Positions 9,567 through 25,859 of a stretch of DNA of 64,000 nucleotides are shown here, one piece after another; within the stretch, counting starts at the first letter, position 1, and each line of letters opens with the position of its first letter. This DNA is from Ulota crispa (lineage: Eukaryota > Streptophyta > Bryopsida > Orthotrichales > Orthotrichaceae), in the NCBI GenBank assembly GCA_963920765.1, contig OY987252.1, forward strand, positions 1,056,501 through 1,120,500, read 5' to 3'. The translations under genes and the position numbers were made by a program. Below the pieces are notes generated by a model. The model was not told the origin of the DNA, searched no databases, and saw only the letters and a list, made by a program, of their open reading frames with translations.

Positions 9567-12500
9567 ACTTGCGCAATGCAATTGAATTCTATTGATATGA
9601 CTAGTGCGCAACTATAGGGGACCTTTCCTAATTCAAGCACACAAATTTGGGCTTAAAATAATTTGTACCCAAATTTGATGAGCACTATATTTGCAACTTC
9701 AATGCTTCGGCTCCAATTTAAAACGACCCATTCTCTAATGCTTTTCTCAAGTTTTCTTGTACATGAAATTCTAAAGCAATGATAGTTTTGACACAAGTCA
9801 ACATTTCATCATTTCAAACCCCAAAAAACTATAAATTCAATCCTTTGTTCATATGAATGTCATCAACATATACCACATGCTAGGACTCTGTAGTGTATTG
9901 TGAAACCAAAACTAGAGACCAACTAGTACAAATGAAACCTTGAAGTGCGTTATATGAAACAACTACCAAGCAAACATTGAAATCTTGGATGCCTCATTTC
10001 CAAAAGCACAAGACATAAGCAACATTCTATACAAACTTGGAAACTTCTCAAGAAGTAGTCTTGTGCATACATTGGTCATGAAGACAAGAGGAAATAAACT
10101 AAACCATCAAATCTTTTGGATGATGTACTAGTGACAACAACTCCAACATGCGAGGACTACTAGAATAAAATGAAACTCAAACCAATGCAACAAAAGTAAA
10201 CGGAAAGCAATTGAGCAGTTCCACAAGTATATATACTTGGATAACATTGCTTGTTGGAAGAAAACAAGCAAACAAGGAAGTCAATGCAGCATCAACAATA
10301 GCTTCTCACAAATGCTTCCACAATGTCAAAAACAACTGCAGAGCCACTAGCAACGTTACCACCCACAAGCTCCAACGCACAAGGAGAAGAAGCTTGTCAA
10401 CACTAATAATTCAAAGCCGCAAAGACAAGAAGACCGCAAGAAAAACAACAACACAATCACACACACAAAACGGCGCAATTGGAAACTACAAAAACTATTG
10501 GCAAGGGCAATGACGTGACGACCAACCAAGCCGCACACCTCAACCAAACCTCATTCCAAACCAAACCGGAGGCTTTGAAACTTTCCAAACCTGTGCTAAA
10601 GCTGAACTAACATCAATGTAGATCCAAAATTCCTCCAAACCTACACGCATAGTAAGTAATTACCAAGTGTGCTTAAGCACTCAAGGCATGCAAGTTTCTG
10701 ACAACAGCAAAACATTAAAACCGTAAGTTATGACTAAAATCTCTACCCACTAGTGATATTTCTCAACCATTGCCATAAACAATGCATGACTAGGATGAAA
10801 CTTTGAGATTAAAAAACATAATACATTTATGTGTTCTCTCAACCTCACCTCATGTACATCTCAAAATTCAAAACCAACGGATTGTTAGCAATTATTGTAT
10901 AGTAATTGCTATTTCATAGGTGCATATGTTAATTTGCAACTTATTGCATAGTTACAATGCATACAATAACCATGAAGAGTCAACATTATTTTATAATCTA
11001 TATTGACTATGCAACTTTTGTGCATTAATTGCAAATGCAAAGAAGACATAAATTATGCATAGAAATAGATTGTTTTCATCATACATTTTATGTGTATTAA
11101 AGTACATGGAAAATTCATGGCTATAATGCCATTGCTACCTGTAATGCAACAACAATTATTAAATATTAAGATATAAATTGAAATTGATTTAAATGTATAT
11201 TAATCAATTGCTTGTAATTTAAAAATTGACTTCATATATTCACTATTAGAGCATATAAACAAAGTAGAAGAACAATGCACATGAACACCAACTAAAAAGC
11301 AACCCATACAATATAGTTTAGAATCATACATAATATCAAAATCTTGGAAAATACATGCAAGTGTTACTCAATTGATACTATTCATTGATTAATGAAATAA
11401 AACAAAAATCATGAAATTATTGAAAACAAAAATCATATTGATATTGAAAGATAGTTTAATACATACTATGTTCTACTATAGTCCACTATATCACAACTAC
11501 GAGTATCACACTACATATTATACAATAAATTGTGATAAAAACTTAGAAAAGGATAGTGTTACTATCAAAATTCACAACTATGAAGTACTTAGACAACCAA
11601 GTGAAATGCTTTTTATTTTAGAATGATGGCTACTATTAGCTACAAATGCTCTCTACTTTCAATTGGCTCCAATAGATGCTTACATAGAGTTTTGCATATA
11701 AAATTCAAGAAAACAAAAGGCAATCAAATATCAACTTCAATCATCTATCAAAAAAGTACAATAGTAATGGAAAAAATGGAAGTAACAAATTTATACTTAG
11801 AGTATTAAGTTACTTGCTAAACAATGATCTTTTATTTACAAACTAAATCTTGAAAGGAGATAACTATAAATAAAACTTCATTACTCATATTTTGTTTGGA
11901 TGCTGGACATTTCATACATCTTTAGCAGACAATATGCACCATTCTTTACTAACATCAAACGCAAATGAATACACTTTCTTGAATTAAAAGCACGTGTGAA
12001 ATATCCTTGCCTATACATGAGAAAGGGTGTGCAAACTAGTATAGTCTCCTTGCCCTAAGAACTACACCATCATATCTTTTGTGTATGGTTCTGAAACAAA
12101 CCAAGTCATGGATGTATTGGCTAAAAAATAAGGTAGAGGCCTTAACTCCATCTACATCCTTCACAATGAATCAAAGATATCACTGAATACCATCTAATAA
12201 CAATTTAAAAACAATAGAAGATGGTACATGTTGGAATATAAGATTGTACATCACTTTGATCCTTTTTATATACATGCTGCAAATGTGCTTATTCAAATGT
12301 AGGGTCTTCAAGAAAATAGCACAATGGCTTAGAAATTTTAAATTAGTTCAAAAAAATATTAAAAAATATGAAACTCTTACCTTATTCATGCACCCATAGT
12401 TATATTCAAGAGTAATTTTCAACAAGTGCAAAGAGAACATCTCCATACTTCAATGAGTTTTTTACTTCAATTACCTTGTAAACATTGTTGTCTACAATGA

Positions 12501-14836
12501 CAATTACAATCAATATTGCATGACCAAACATTCAATAAAACATGGCGCAACATAGTGGGTACAAAAAATCTTTAGAAAGTGTGCTTATTACAAAGTTCAT
12601 ATACAAAACTCAAAAGCATTTTTGTCACTAGCATTTTTTTCCATTCTATCATTCTCTATAATACGGATTTCTTGCATTTGCCCACTTGAATGGATTATGA
12701 CTTCTTTTGTCATCTTCATTTGCCGATAATGCAACATTTAATTTTCTGGATCTAGTGATCTCCTCTCCATGGCTAGTTCCAACTACAATGTACAATCAAG
12801 TACATAAAAATTATTACCACTTATAATGAAGTCATTGAAATGAATTCAAAAATATGCTAGAACCACATGACAATGTAAAATACATACAAAAATGCACATC
12901 CAATATAGTATATGAAGTTGCTTAATTTTTCAAATGCTATTCAAAAAGTATATTAAAAAAAAATATGGACATTTGATTCTATTAATTGCCAAAAAGACAT
13001 GTACAAATTAATACATCTTGGTAATGAAAAGCCAATAATCATTCTAGTGTCTGCTGTCATTTTGAATGTACACCTTCCAAATAGCAATTCTATAAAGGAA
13101 ATTGTCATTGAATGTAACAAGTCTTACTTACAAATCTATAAATACATTGCACCTTACAAACACATAAAATACATTATGTACAATTAGTTGAAGATAAATA
13201 GTTCCAAACTACCATTACTTATAGTTAAAATTCACTTTCAATCAAATTTATATACCTTCAATGTTTGTTGAAATGTTCATACTATAAGTTATATTACAAT
13301 TACACCTATAAAATACATCTTCCACATTCTCATGATACAAAAAAATGAATAAAACCATTCTATGCATGACAATTAATTCTTAACTATATGTACTAGTTTT
13401 AAGTGGTCACTAACAAGAACAAACACATCATACATTTCAATTCTAGTGAAACATACATATCACAAGTTCTTTTACAATACCAACAATAGAATTCTATATT
13501 TGCATTGTAATAGCACTAAACTATACAAAAGACTTTTGCAAGGCATTTAATTCTAACGGCTTGAAGAATTCTAGCATTACTTTCTTGCAGACCATAATTA
13601 CACTATTATACACTTTTTCAGCTGCAATCCTTCTATTTTCATCCATACAATACCTACATTCATTCTAATAGTTGCAAGAGTGATAAATTATCAAAAACTT
13701 TCTAAACAACTTCATTTACTGAGAATGATGTTTGTTAGAAGAATGATTCATACATGTAGATTTTGCCATGCCAGCTTTCCACGGACTACCCATCAACTTC
13801 AAAAGCTCATTTTGAAGCTCACAATATTACGTGCTATTTTTTTTGTTTGAGGGTAGTTATGGATTTTCTATTCTAAAATGAACTTTGAAGCCTTTCATCT
13901 TACTCAACTTTCAATATTTTTGCAAGAAAATAAAATCATAGGATTTAGATTATTTATTAAAATAATTTAGCCTTTGAGATTGGCAATTTTCAATTCTATA
14001 ATTAAATTAGTAACAATTTAACATTTTGAATCATTCTCTACTATTGTCTACTTACTATTTTTTTCCTATATCTTGTAAAATTCCAAATAATTTGCAAATC
14101 TTCAAGCATGTGGTCAACTTGTTAAGGAAGAAGAATGTAAAGAAGCACCACCATTTAGAACATTTTTTCATAGAAAAATGAGCTTGTGAAGTGCAATTGC
14201 CCTATTTTTTGCAAGGCCAAAAAAATGATTTTAATGAAATTGCATGCTTATAACTTGCAATATATGTAGTGGGATTTTTTGAAATTTTTATCACATGTTT
14301 TCAATCCATTGTACTACAAGATCCTATAGTTCCATGTATTAAGAAAAGTCTTTTTAAAAAGAATTGGTACTTGTATTAAAAAAAGTAGTTTTGAAGCATT
14401 TTCAATGAAAACATAGTTATAAAATTCTAGGGTTTAAATAAAGCATTTCAAAGTTTATCTTAGAATAGAGATTCCATAATTACTAGCTAACTAAAATTCC
14501 TCATAAATTTGATTTCATTAATCAAAATGAAATGATTCAAAGCTGTTCATGTCTATGTAAATCTAAAAAATCAATTTCATATTTTTGTTTCTAAAAAAGT
14601 GATTTTCAAAGAAATTTTTTGATTTGCTCAGGTTCCTTGAAGTTCACTGAAATTTACACATCTTAAAACAACTTTTTAACTATGTAGTCAAAAGTTGTAA
14701 AGATTATTAGGCCTAAGATACTCCTTGGGCACATGTTGTGTGAAAATTTCAAAGATGAAAAAAAAAATTTGTTCTTAGTAAACTACCCAAAATTGTTATG
14801 GTACCAAGAAATGCAATTTGCTCCTTTAGGGTCAAC
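9567..14836. other. AT-rich stretch with no gene seen
   Basis: About 5.3 kb in which all frames are short and low in complexity. The frames at 10211-10513, 11411-11808 and 12999-13187 are rich in Lys, Asn, Ile and Tyr and carry no motif. I see no terminal repeats or RNA gene. It is probably old, decayed repeat sequence. Confidence 0.5.
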
Positions 14837-19180
<4,344 letters not shown>

Positions 19181-19200
19181 CTCCGTGACAAATGCTAGGG

Positions 19201-21357
19201 ATGAGCTCTTTGTAGAGGAGCAGCATTACAAGTGGTTCAAAGACTACTCGCATTTTTGTCATTTAGTATTGAAGCATATGAAACCTATTGACAAGGTATT
19301 GATGTCAATTTCTCTCTCTCTAGATGTTGTGTGAAAAACTTCTAAAAGATTTGAGATGCTAAGATATCGCGGTGTGGCCACAGGTGCTAGAGGTTGGAGC
19401 GGGGTCCTCTAGGTTGAGCAAAAACATGTACAAAGATGGCATTTGGCATATTATGTGCACTGGCTTGTCAAAGGTCGCCACAAAGGGCATGCGGGAGCTG
19501 TTTGTTGATCTGCCAAGTCTTCCAACTATGCTTCATTCTGTTGCTATCCACCCTGTGAAGCTCTTTCATGGGATAGGAGTACAATCTATATTATTGCATG
19601 AAAGCAACTAAAATGTGACAAGTCGTCAACCTTTAGATTACAACACTCTAGAGTATGATGATATTATTAGTTTATAAAAACCAAAGTTCAATGAGATCAA
19701 CTCCTAAGAGACATATTTCTTATATATTTTACAAGACCCTAATTGTTGAGCATGGTGACTATCTTGTCCTCATTTGCTAAGCTCCATAGGGTTTGTGATT
19801 TACAAGGACCATCAAAAAGCACACTGAAGCTGGGATTGGGATTCCCATATGTGGGGTTTTTTCCTCTGGCTCTTTGGATTGCAGACTATCCATGATCCAT
19901 CCGCAAATTAGTTTTGTCCCTGACAAACTAGACTAACACATCAATTTTGATTGTGTTAGGTATGGTTGCTGCCAAAGCAAATATGCTCAACTTGCCGTTT
20001 GATAATGAGAGCTTTGACATTGTGATCAAATAAGGAGCCATGGTGAGTTCCATTTAGACATGTTCCCAGGCTCCTTTGCACTTTCCAGCTGATTGTGTGT
20101 TTTTGACAACAATTTGTTGCATTTTAGGACTATTGTCAAGCTTCCATAATGATTTCTATATTTTAAGTTAAATCATTTATATTAGTTGCCTTTTTGCTAC
20201 TCTCACAAATGGTACAAAGGATATAATACATTCATCATTAAATTTTGCGTACCCTACTTGTGTTAGGTGTTTGTGGATAATAGTTAAACTATCAACTTTT
20301 GGATATAATAGAAAGAAAACTAGACATTAGTGATAATAGAAGGGATGAATTGCTTATTTAGGATGTTTATAGTTTAATTAACAATGACAATTTTATCAAC
20401 AAATTATAAAGTGCAAACTATTGGTTATCACATCTATATCAATGAACTTCTCTTTTACCCCTAACTGTGAACTTTGTTGGAGGTCCAACTATAGTTAGAG
20501 GTTGATAGATTTCTAATCTTGGTGGCATGGGATGTTTTTTTTGGATGATGGTGACCCATGGAATCCAAAACCCAAATTTGCCTACTGTATACGCACTGTG
20601 CTTGCAGAGGCTCATCATGTTTTGACTCCTACAGGCATTTTCATCAGCATTGCTTTTGGCCAAGTGCAAGCTCACACATTTTGTGTTTTGAATGAAATTG
20701 CATAATTACTCCATGCTCATTTCCTTTAATCACTAAGTGCTCAAATGGCCAAGAAATGGTTTCATCCATATCCTCAGCACTTGAGATGAATCATTTAGGA
20801 AGCTTTGAGGAAGGTATCAAAATGTACCAATAGAAAAAAATGTTACCTCCAAGATTTTATCAGTAGAAATATATTTTTAAAGTTACTGTAATTAACCAGT
20901 AGCTTCCAAAGTAATTTTTTTTGAATTTAGCTTGGATACTTACCACTTGGGGAGCTCAATCTATTTATGGTTGCTTTTTGCAACCACATTTTTGGAGACC
21001 ATTTTTGGAAGCGGAAGGACTGACACGGAGCATGAAGCATGAAACATTTGGTGACAACTTCCATTACTTTGTCTACTCTTTGTACAAGGTAGAGCATTAT
21101 TAACCAATTAATCAACATCAAGCTAGTTCATTTGCTAGAATTCATTGCAATTGTTGCAGGGGGAGTCTTCTGCTAGACTATTTCATAAAAATACAATATG
21201 TTGGATTGAATTGCAGAGGACCATGGATGCCAGCAAGGCTACTTTGTTGGAAAAGGAGGTCTTACCGCACTCCGTGGACATGGAACATGGGAATATGGAT
21301 AGCAAGGATTGTTTGTTGAAATTTGGTCTGTCAGATGACGATGCTGATGTTTTGTAG
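19201..21357 (+). pseudogene. EEF1AKMT4/METTL13-like SAM-dependent methyltransferase pseudogene
   Basis: Five to six exons of a class I methyltransferase can be followed. 19201-19295 gives YKWFKDYSHFCHLVLKHMKP. 19384 onward carries SAM motif I, VLEVGAGSSRLSKNMYKDG. 19960-20042 gives ANMLNLPFDNESFDIVIK with a TAA (20031) where the family has IEKGTMD. About 20531-20663 gives DDGDPWNP and GIFISIAFGQ. 20984-21088 gives PHFWRPFLEAEGL and TFGDNFHYFVYSLYK. 21161-21357 gives a tail ending SDDDADVL. Family members methylate lysine on eEF1A, or citrate synthase in the related CSKMT group. It is dead: the TAA, a T-tract frameshift near 20533, and a missing AG acceptor before PHF (genome has gcaa). Kept introns show that it is not a retrocopy. 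Confidence 0.75.
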
Positions 21358-21511
21358 CATCGGTCTCTACTAGACTGGCCCTGGTTCTAGCTTGCTTCAA
21401 GTATCAGCACAATAGTTTGGAGGATGAGAAGGTAGTTTATTAGCGCTCCTCTAGGCATCCAACCATTAATGCCTTGCTTCCTATTCTGTTGAGTGGAGAT
21501 GAAAGAATTAA

Positions 21512-21838
21512 TTGGTGTTTGCAAATCGATTGCAAGTACCAAAATTTGTCCATTCTTTTCCAAGTTCCAAAGTCCAAGTTCTATTTTGCTTATCTAGACC
21601 ACCCAAGTGGAACTTGAGGTTGAGCTACACTAGGCTGAGAGCAGCCACACCTTTGCCAGACTTAGTGCACTCAAATTTTTCATCTTTTTTGAAGAGCCCT
21701 CATTATCCTCATGCCTCATTTTTCACACCAAATATGACTCACAAAAAGCCAAGTGACCACTCATCAACAAGAATAAAGGATGGAGCAACTGATTGGAAGA
21801 TTAATCATGATTTCAAGGGCCATTCTTTAATATGTTAG
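21512..21838 (+). CDS. Unrecognised ORF, 108 codons
   Basis: An open frame just downstream of the methyltransferase pseudogene, rich in Ser, Pro, His and Lys (for example TRLRAATPLPDLVHSNFSSF). No domain, signal or membrane span is apparent. It may be a decayed exon of another sequence or chance. Confidence 0.2.
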   Translation: MVFANRLQVPKFVHSFPSSKVQVLFCLSRPPKWNLRLSYTRLRAATPLPDLVHSNFSSFLKSPHYPHASFFTPNMTHKKPSDHSSTRIKDGATDWKINHDFKGHSLIC

Positions 21839-21839
21839 G

Positions 21840-22870
21840 TTTAACCCCCATTGCCTAAACCTTGGCACCTTGGAAATGACATTTTTGGAACAAATAAATA
21901 TACTTTGCAAAAAATTGCCACACCTTCACTCAAATCCGCCACTAAAATTGTCGCACGCCTTGATTCTGGGTCTCAGATGCATTTTCTAATTCCAAAATAT
22001 GAGATCATCCAATGAGATCATAGTGTTTGATGAACACCCTTCAACTTAAAAAAAGACAGCGACCAACATCTCTCAAGGTTTGCTCAATCATTTTTGCGCT
22101 CCAAGAATCCCAAATTTGGACATTGTTTTGAGTAAGCAAGCACGGGATCTTCCAAAATATGATGCAAAAATTTTCAAGATCAGATTTTGCAAATTTGAGA
22201 AGAGAAAATGAAACATGGCTAAGTTCTAGGCATTGCCAAGGACCCAGTCATCAATGATGAGCTAGGGCAATTGTAGGTTATGCAAGTGACAATAAGTTGC
22301 GATTTTTGCATTGAAAGTAGTTTGGACTGTGATCCCCTTCAAGACCACAGGCCGCAAACAAATGCACAGTAAAGACAACATTACAAAATTACAAAGTCCC
22401 TTGCAAGATATGAATCGCAGCTAATCATTGAACTACCTCTTTGGATTGACAAATTTTAGAAGTGCAAACTTCAAGAGAAGAAAAAAGAAGATGCTATATG
22501 TGAGGAGAATAGTGCATTAGAACTTGACAATATCTTGATTACAACGACTAGTTTCAAAATTGCAAAATGGTGTCAAATATCAAAATGAACAAGACTTACA
22601 AGAAGACAACACAATGCAAATGAAAGGTCCTAAAAAAACAAAAACAAAAATATTTGTAAAACATGGAAAATGTCGAATTGCAAAAAACAAATTTCATGTA
22701 ACTGCAACTATAAACTAATAAAACAAAGCGGCAACTCCTTTTCCTAAGTTTGCATCCTGCAATGTAACAAGAACAAAAGACAATGTCAATTACAACCACA
22801 TACAACAATGCAAATTCATTGATTCTAAAATTGTAGAAAATATAATTTGAAACTACACCTATGAAAAGAA
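21840..22870. other. No gene supported
   Basis: Short frames only. The 95-codon minus-strand frame at 22596-22883 is Phe/Tyr/Cys-rich and overlaps the last exon of the oxygenase pseudogene in another frame; it is read as 3' flank. Confidence 0.4.
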
Positions 22871-22875
22871 ACAAT

Positions 22876-24503
22876 TTACTCAATCATTGATGTAACGTTT
22901 TTTTGCATTGCAATAGTTTTTGCAAGCATGCTTGTTGGATCCTTCAAAGCTTTACTAAGCTGAACAATAAAAGGGTGAGATTGAAGAAAAGCCATCCCTA
23001 AAACTCCAATAGGCTTTGGAGATGTTGTGCAATGCACAGTAGTTTTGCCATTGCAAATAAAGGCATCTCCATTTTCACAACAGAAATGGATTCTATATTT
23101 GGGGAGCCAAAACAAAGGCTACTCTTCTACCTCAACTTCTCCACCTGCACAAAAGTCAATTTCTACAACATTTATTTTGTTTACATTAAACATATATGAA
23201 TACACTAAAATATGAAAAAATAAAAATAAAAATAAAAAATAAAAAAAATAATTTTTTTTTTTTGGGTGTTACGAAAAAAAATGAGATTGAATAAAGTGAA
23301 GAAGTTGAATAAACTTACTTGGATGCAGCCACACAATAATGCCAAATCCATAGTCATTAGAATCATTGTGAGGCAAGCAAGTATAATCTTGAGTTATAGC
23401 AAACAAAGAAAACAGGATGCCTCCAAAATGACCCTCCATAGTGTTCAAACCTTTGTTAGTCAAAACTGTCTCAAAATTTGACATAATTTCAAGAAATGCG
23501 GCTTCAAAGTAACTAGCCATCCTCTTCAAAAATTTCTTTAAAAGCGCATAAAGCTCAAGATATGGTTGTACAAACCTGCATTGCAAATGCAATTAAAATT
23601 AATATCAAACTATTACATTATATATAGAACATAAAAAAAAATTCATAACATTTATACATGCATTGAAATAGAATGCTTAGAAAAAATGATGATCTTACCA
23701 TCCTAGCTGCGCATGTTCAAACATGCCATACATAACCATTTTTGTGCCAAAAATTTGTTTTCCTCGTCTGATAGGCTTTCCAAGCTATTCCAAGATTGAA
23801 GCCACTCCATAGAGTTCTTAAATGTCATTCCTAGGAAGCAACTCCTTTCTGAGGATTCTAATGGAATTCTTAGACAATCCACTGCTTTCTTGGAATGAGA
23901 CAAAGCCATTTACAAGTATGAAATTCACCCTATTAGCGTCAAAATCATAGCCATTCTCATAAAATTTCTTTTTGCGATAAACCTAAACAAATAAATAATC
24001 CAATGTCATTTTCCAAACATTTAAAAGCATTCATGAATTTCAACAATATGAATTCAATAATAATTAACGCAATGTATATTATATACAAAGAACTTGAGTG
24101 CATATTACAAAATTTACAAAGAATTTATAAAAAATGCAAAAACTTATTGTGCAAAAATATAAACAATGTTTGAACCATGTACCTTTGCGACTTCAAGAGT
24201 GGGAATCTCAATAGGTGTTGAAAGACTATGAACTGCCATAAAGTGATGCTCCATCTTCTTGAAACTCAGTTCCATCTTTAAATTGCATGCATTGCACATG
24301 TATTTCACATCTGCTCCAATAGAAAGTGTAATGTCCCAAGCTTCCAAAATATTTTTCTTCTCAAGCAAATCTTGTAATTTTGTATGCCTCTTCCTTGCTT
24401 TGTGCCTTGCAATATGGGTTGCCTCATACGGAATAGGAAGGCATCTACAAATTTTGTACAAGAAAGGCGGAATAGCTTCCATCCCTTTTCTCTTGGCCCC
24501 CAT
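22876..24503 (-). pseudogene. Fe(II)/2-oxoglutarate oxygenase-like protein with C2H2-like finger, four exons, nonsense-broken
   Basis: Exons at 24503-24183, 23982-23699, 23575-23319 and 23144-22876 join through clear GT-AG sites (donors AAG|GTACAT, TG|GTAAGA, A|GTAAGT; acceptors ending tttag, tgcag, tgcag) into about 378 codons. Exon 1 has a C2H2-like finger, CNAC-x12-H-x5-H. Exon 2 ends MVMYGMFEHAQLGW. Exon 3 has PHNDSNDYGFGIIVWL with the HxD iron ligands. Exon 4 has FWLPKYRIHF, then CENGDAFICNGKTTVHCTTS with the distal His, the expected double-stranded beta-helix order. No Arg sits about 10 residues after that His; the sequence is IGVLGMAF, so the 2-oxoglutarate anchor differs or is lost. 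Stops at 23820 (TAA), 23787 and 23121 (TAG) break it. The layout suggests TET/JBP-like or other transposon-linked oxygenases, but the substrate is unknown. Confidence 0.65.
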
Positions 24504-25129
24504 GTTCCCTACAAATTATCAATAAAAAAAAATACAGAGTTTACAAATTTGAAACAAGAAAAAGAAGAACTAAGAATATATTTCCATCTTTTGCATTCAG
24601 TACATTCCCTATGGTATGGTTGATTTCAAAGAAAACAACAATACAATAAAAGGAAGTGTACATCATACACCAGCAGCAATATAGACTTGAACTAAAATAT
24701 GTACATAAGATTCTCTTCCCCATGGCATGGTTGATCTCAAAGAAAACAAAGATGCAATAGAGAAGATAACAAATCAAACAATAATAACACAAAAACAACA
24801 AACTTTTAAATTATACAACAATGATGCTATGAAAGTAACCCATTACTACAGAACGCTCCAAAATTCACTTTTTGAATCTAGAGGAATGGGAGCTAAACTT
24901 GAAACACCCACTTCATTCAATCCTGCGGTAGCCAAAAGTTGCATCTTTCTTGAAGTTCAAATTCTATAGACCAAGTTTGCTAGTCACAGAAGCCACCTTT
25001 TTTGATACAAAGATCCTACTTTTTGTCCTCGATGCCCTCTTCATCATAGGTTTTCGGTTGTCTTAAACATTGGCTACCTTAGTTAGGTTCACAAATGGAA
25101 TCTCTTCACATTCTAATTTGATGCAAATT
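24504..25129. other. Upstream flank of the oxygenase pseudogene, no gene seen
   Basis: AT-rich sequence with short frames. Two similar 20-bp stretches around ccctatggtatggttgattt (24608) and cccatggcatggttgatctc (24718) form a local direct repeat of about 110-bp period. No promoter element was recognised. Confidence 0.35.
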
Positions 25130-25719
25130 AAATGTTGCACCTGTTAATTGGCATCTAAGGGACTCATCTATTCCTACTAACCTCTCTCTTTAGAAAACCA
25201 TATATGAACCTTCCAGTCAGGAGCTCCTAGTTGTGCATTAGATCATACCCAATATTCATTATTCCAATCTATTTTGAAGCCCCGAGTCGTACTAAAGAAC
25301 CATGGACCCATCTTTTCGATTAATCTTCTTCAGCAAGTCCATAGCTATGCCATACTTCTTAGCTGATCCTTCCAATCAATCTTCTTCAGCAGGTCTACAG
25401 CTATGCCATATTTCTTAGCTGGTTGGCTGACCAAGAATCCAAAAATCTCATGATCTCCACTCTTCATACGCTTCCATGTACTTAACACAAACAACACAAA
25501 ATTTGCCTACTTTAAAATAGGACTCAATGGACGCATAGTCCTTCCAACATGATAATAGCACACAAAGCCTTGACGTGGAACTCCATCCAAGCAAACAAAC
25601 AAACCTTGAATGTACCATTGAACACCACCAATGCCAAACCCATTGCCCAACAATTGGCGGCTCATAAAAGAGGGGATGCAACACAATATACAATCTATAG
25701 GTCTAGGTGTGGACAACAT
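25130..25719 (-). pseudogene. Broken coding block, unrecognised
   Basis: A minus-strand frame runs from about 25719 through a TAG at 25509 to about 25380. It includes FGIGGVQWYIQGLFVCLDGV, GFVCYYHVGRTMRPLSPILK, FVLFVLSTWKRMKSGDHEIF and AKKYGIAVDLLKKIDWKD. A 56-bp tandem duplication then repeats AKKYGIAMDLLKKI out of frame. Farther on, FKIDWNNEYWV, a TGA and SNAQLGAPDWKVHIWFSKER read as protein again. The mixture of intact blocks, a duplication frameshift and nonsense codons marks a pseudogene. I cannot name the family. Confidence 0.45.
25322..25430. repeat. Tandem duplication, 2 x 56 bp
   Basis: The segment beginning near CTTCTTCAGCAAGTCC (25325) recurs as CTTCTTCAGCAGGTCT (25381) with the following AGCTATGCCATA and TTCTTAGCTG shared. 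The period is not a multiple of three, so it shifts the frame of the coding block it lies in. Confidence 0.85.
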
Positions 25720-25859
25720 AGATCAATACCTCCATAATCATTGCACTAGGAGACTATCCAAAGACACTACTATTGACCATTTTCCAACTGTAACAGAATC
25801 CACAATGCTATATTCAAAAAGAAACAAGAAAATTTCACAAAGAATGTAATGCTCTAATG

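Noticed and set aside
10211-10547. Overlapping opposite-strand ORFs near 10.4 kb
   Set aside because: Low-complexity Lys/Ser/Thr-rich or Val/Phe/Cys-rich frames without motif in otherwise non-coding AT-rich DNA.
23269-23592. The 107-codon ORF taken as a complete small protein
   Set aside because: Its first and last codons are intron-derived; the exon limits at 23575 and 23319 join it to neighbouring exons of the oxygenase-like gene.
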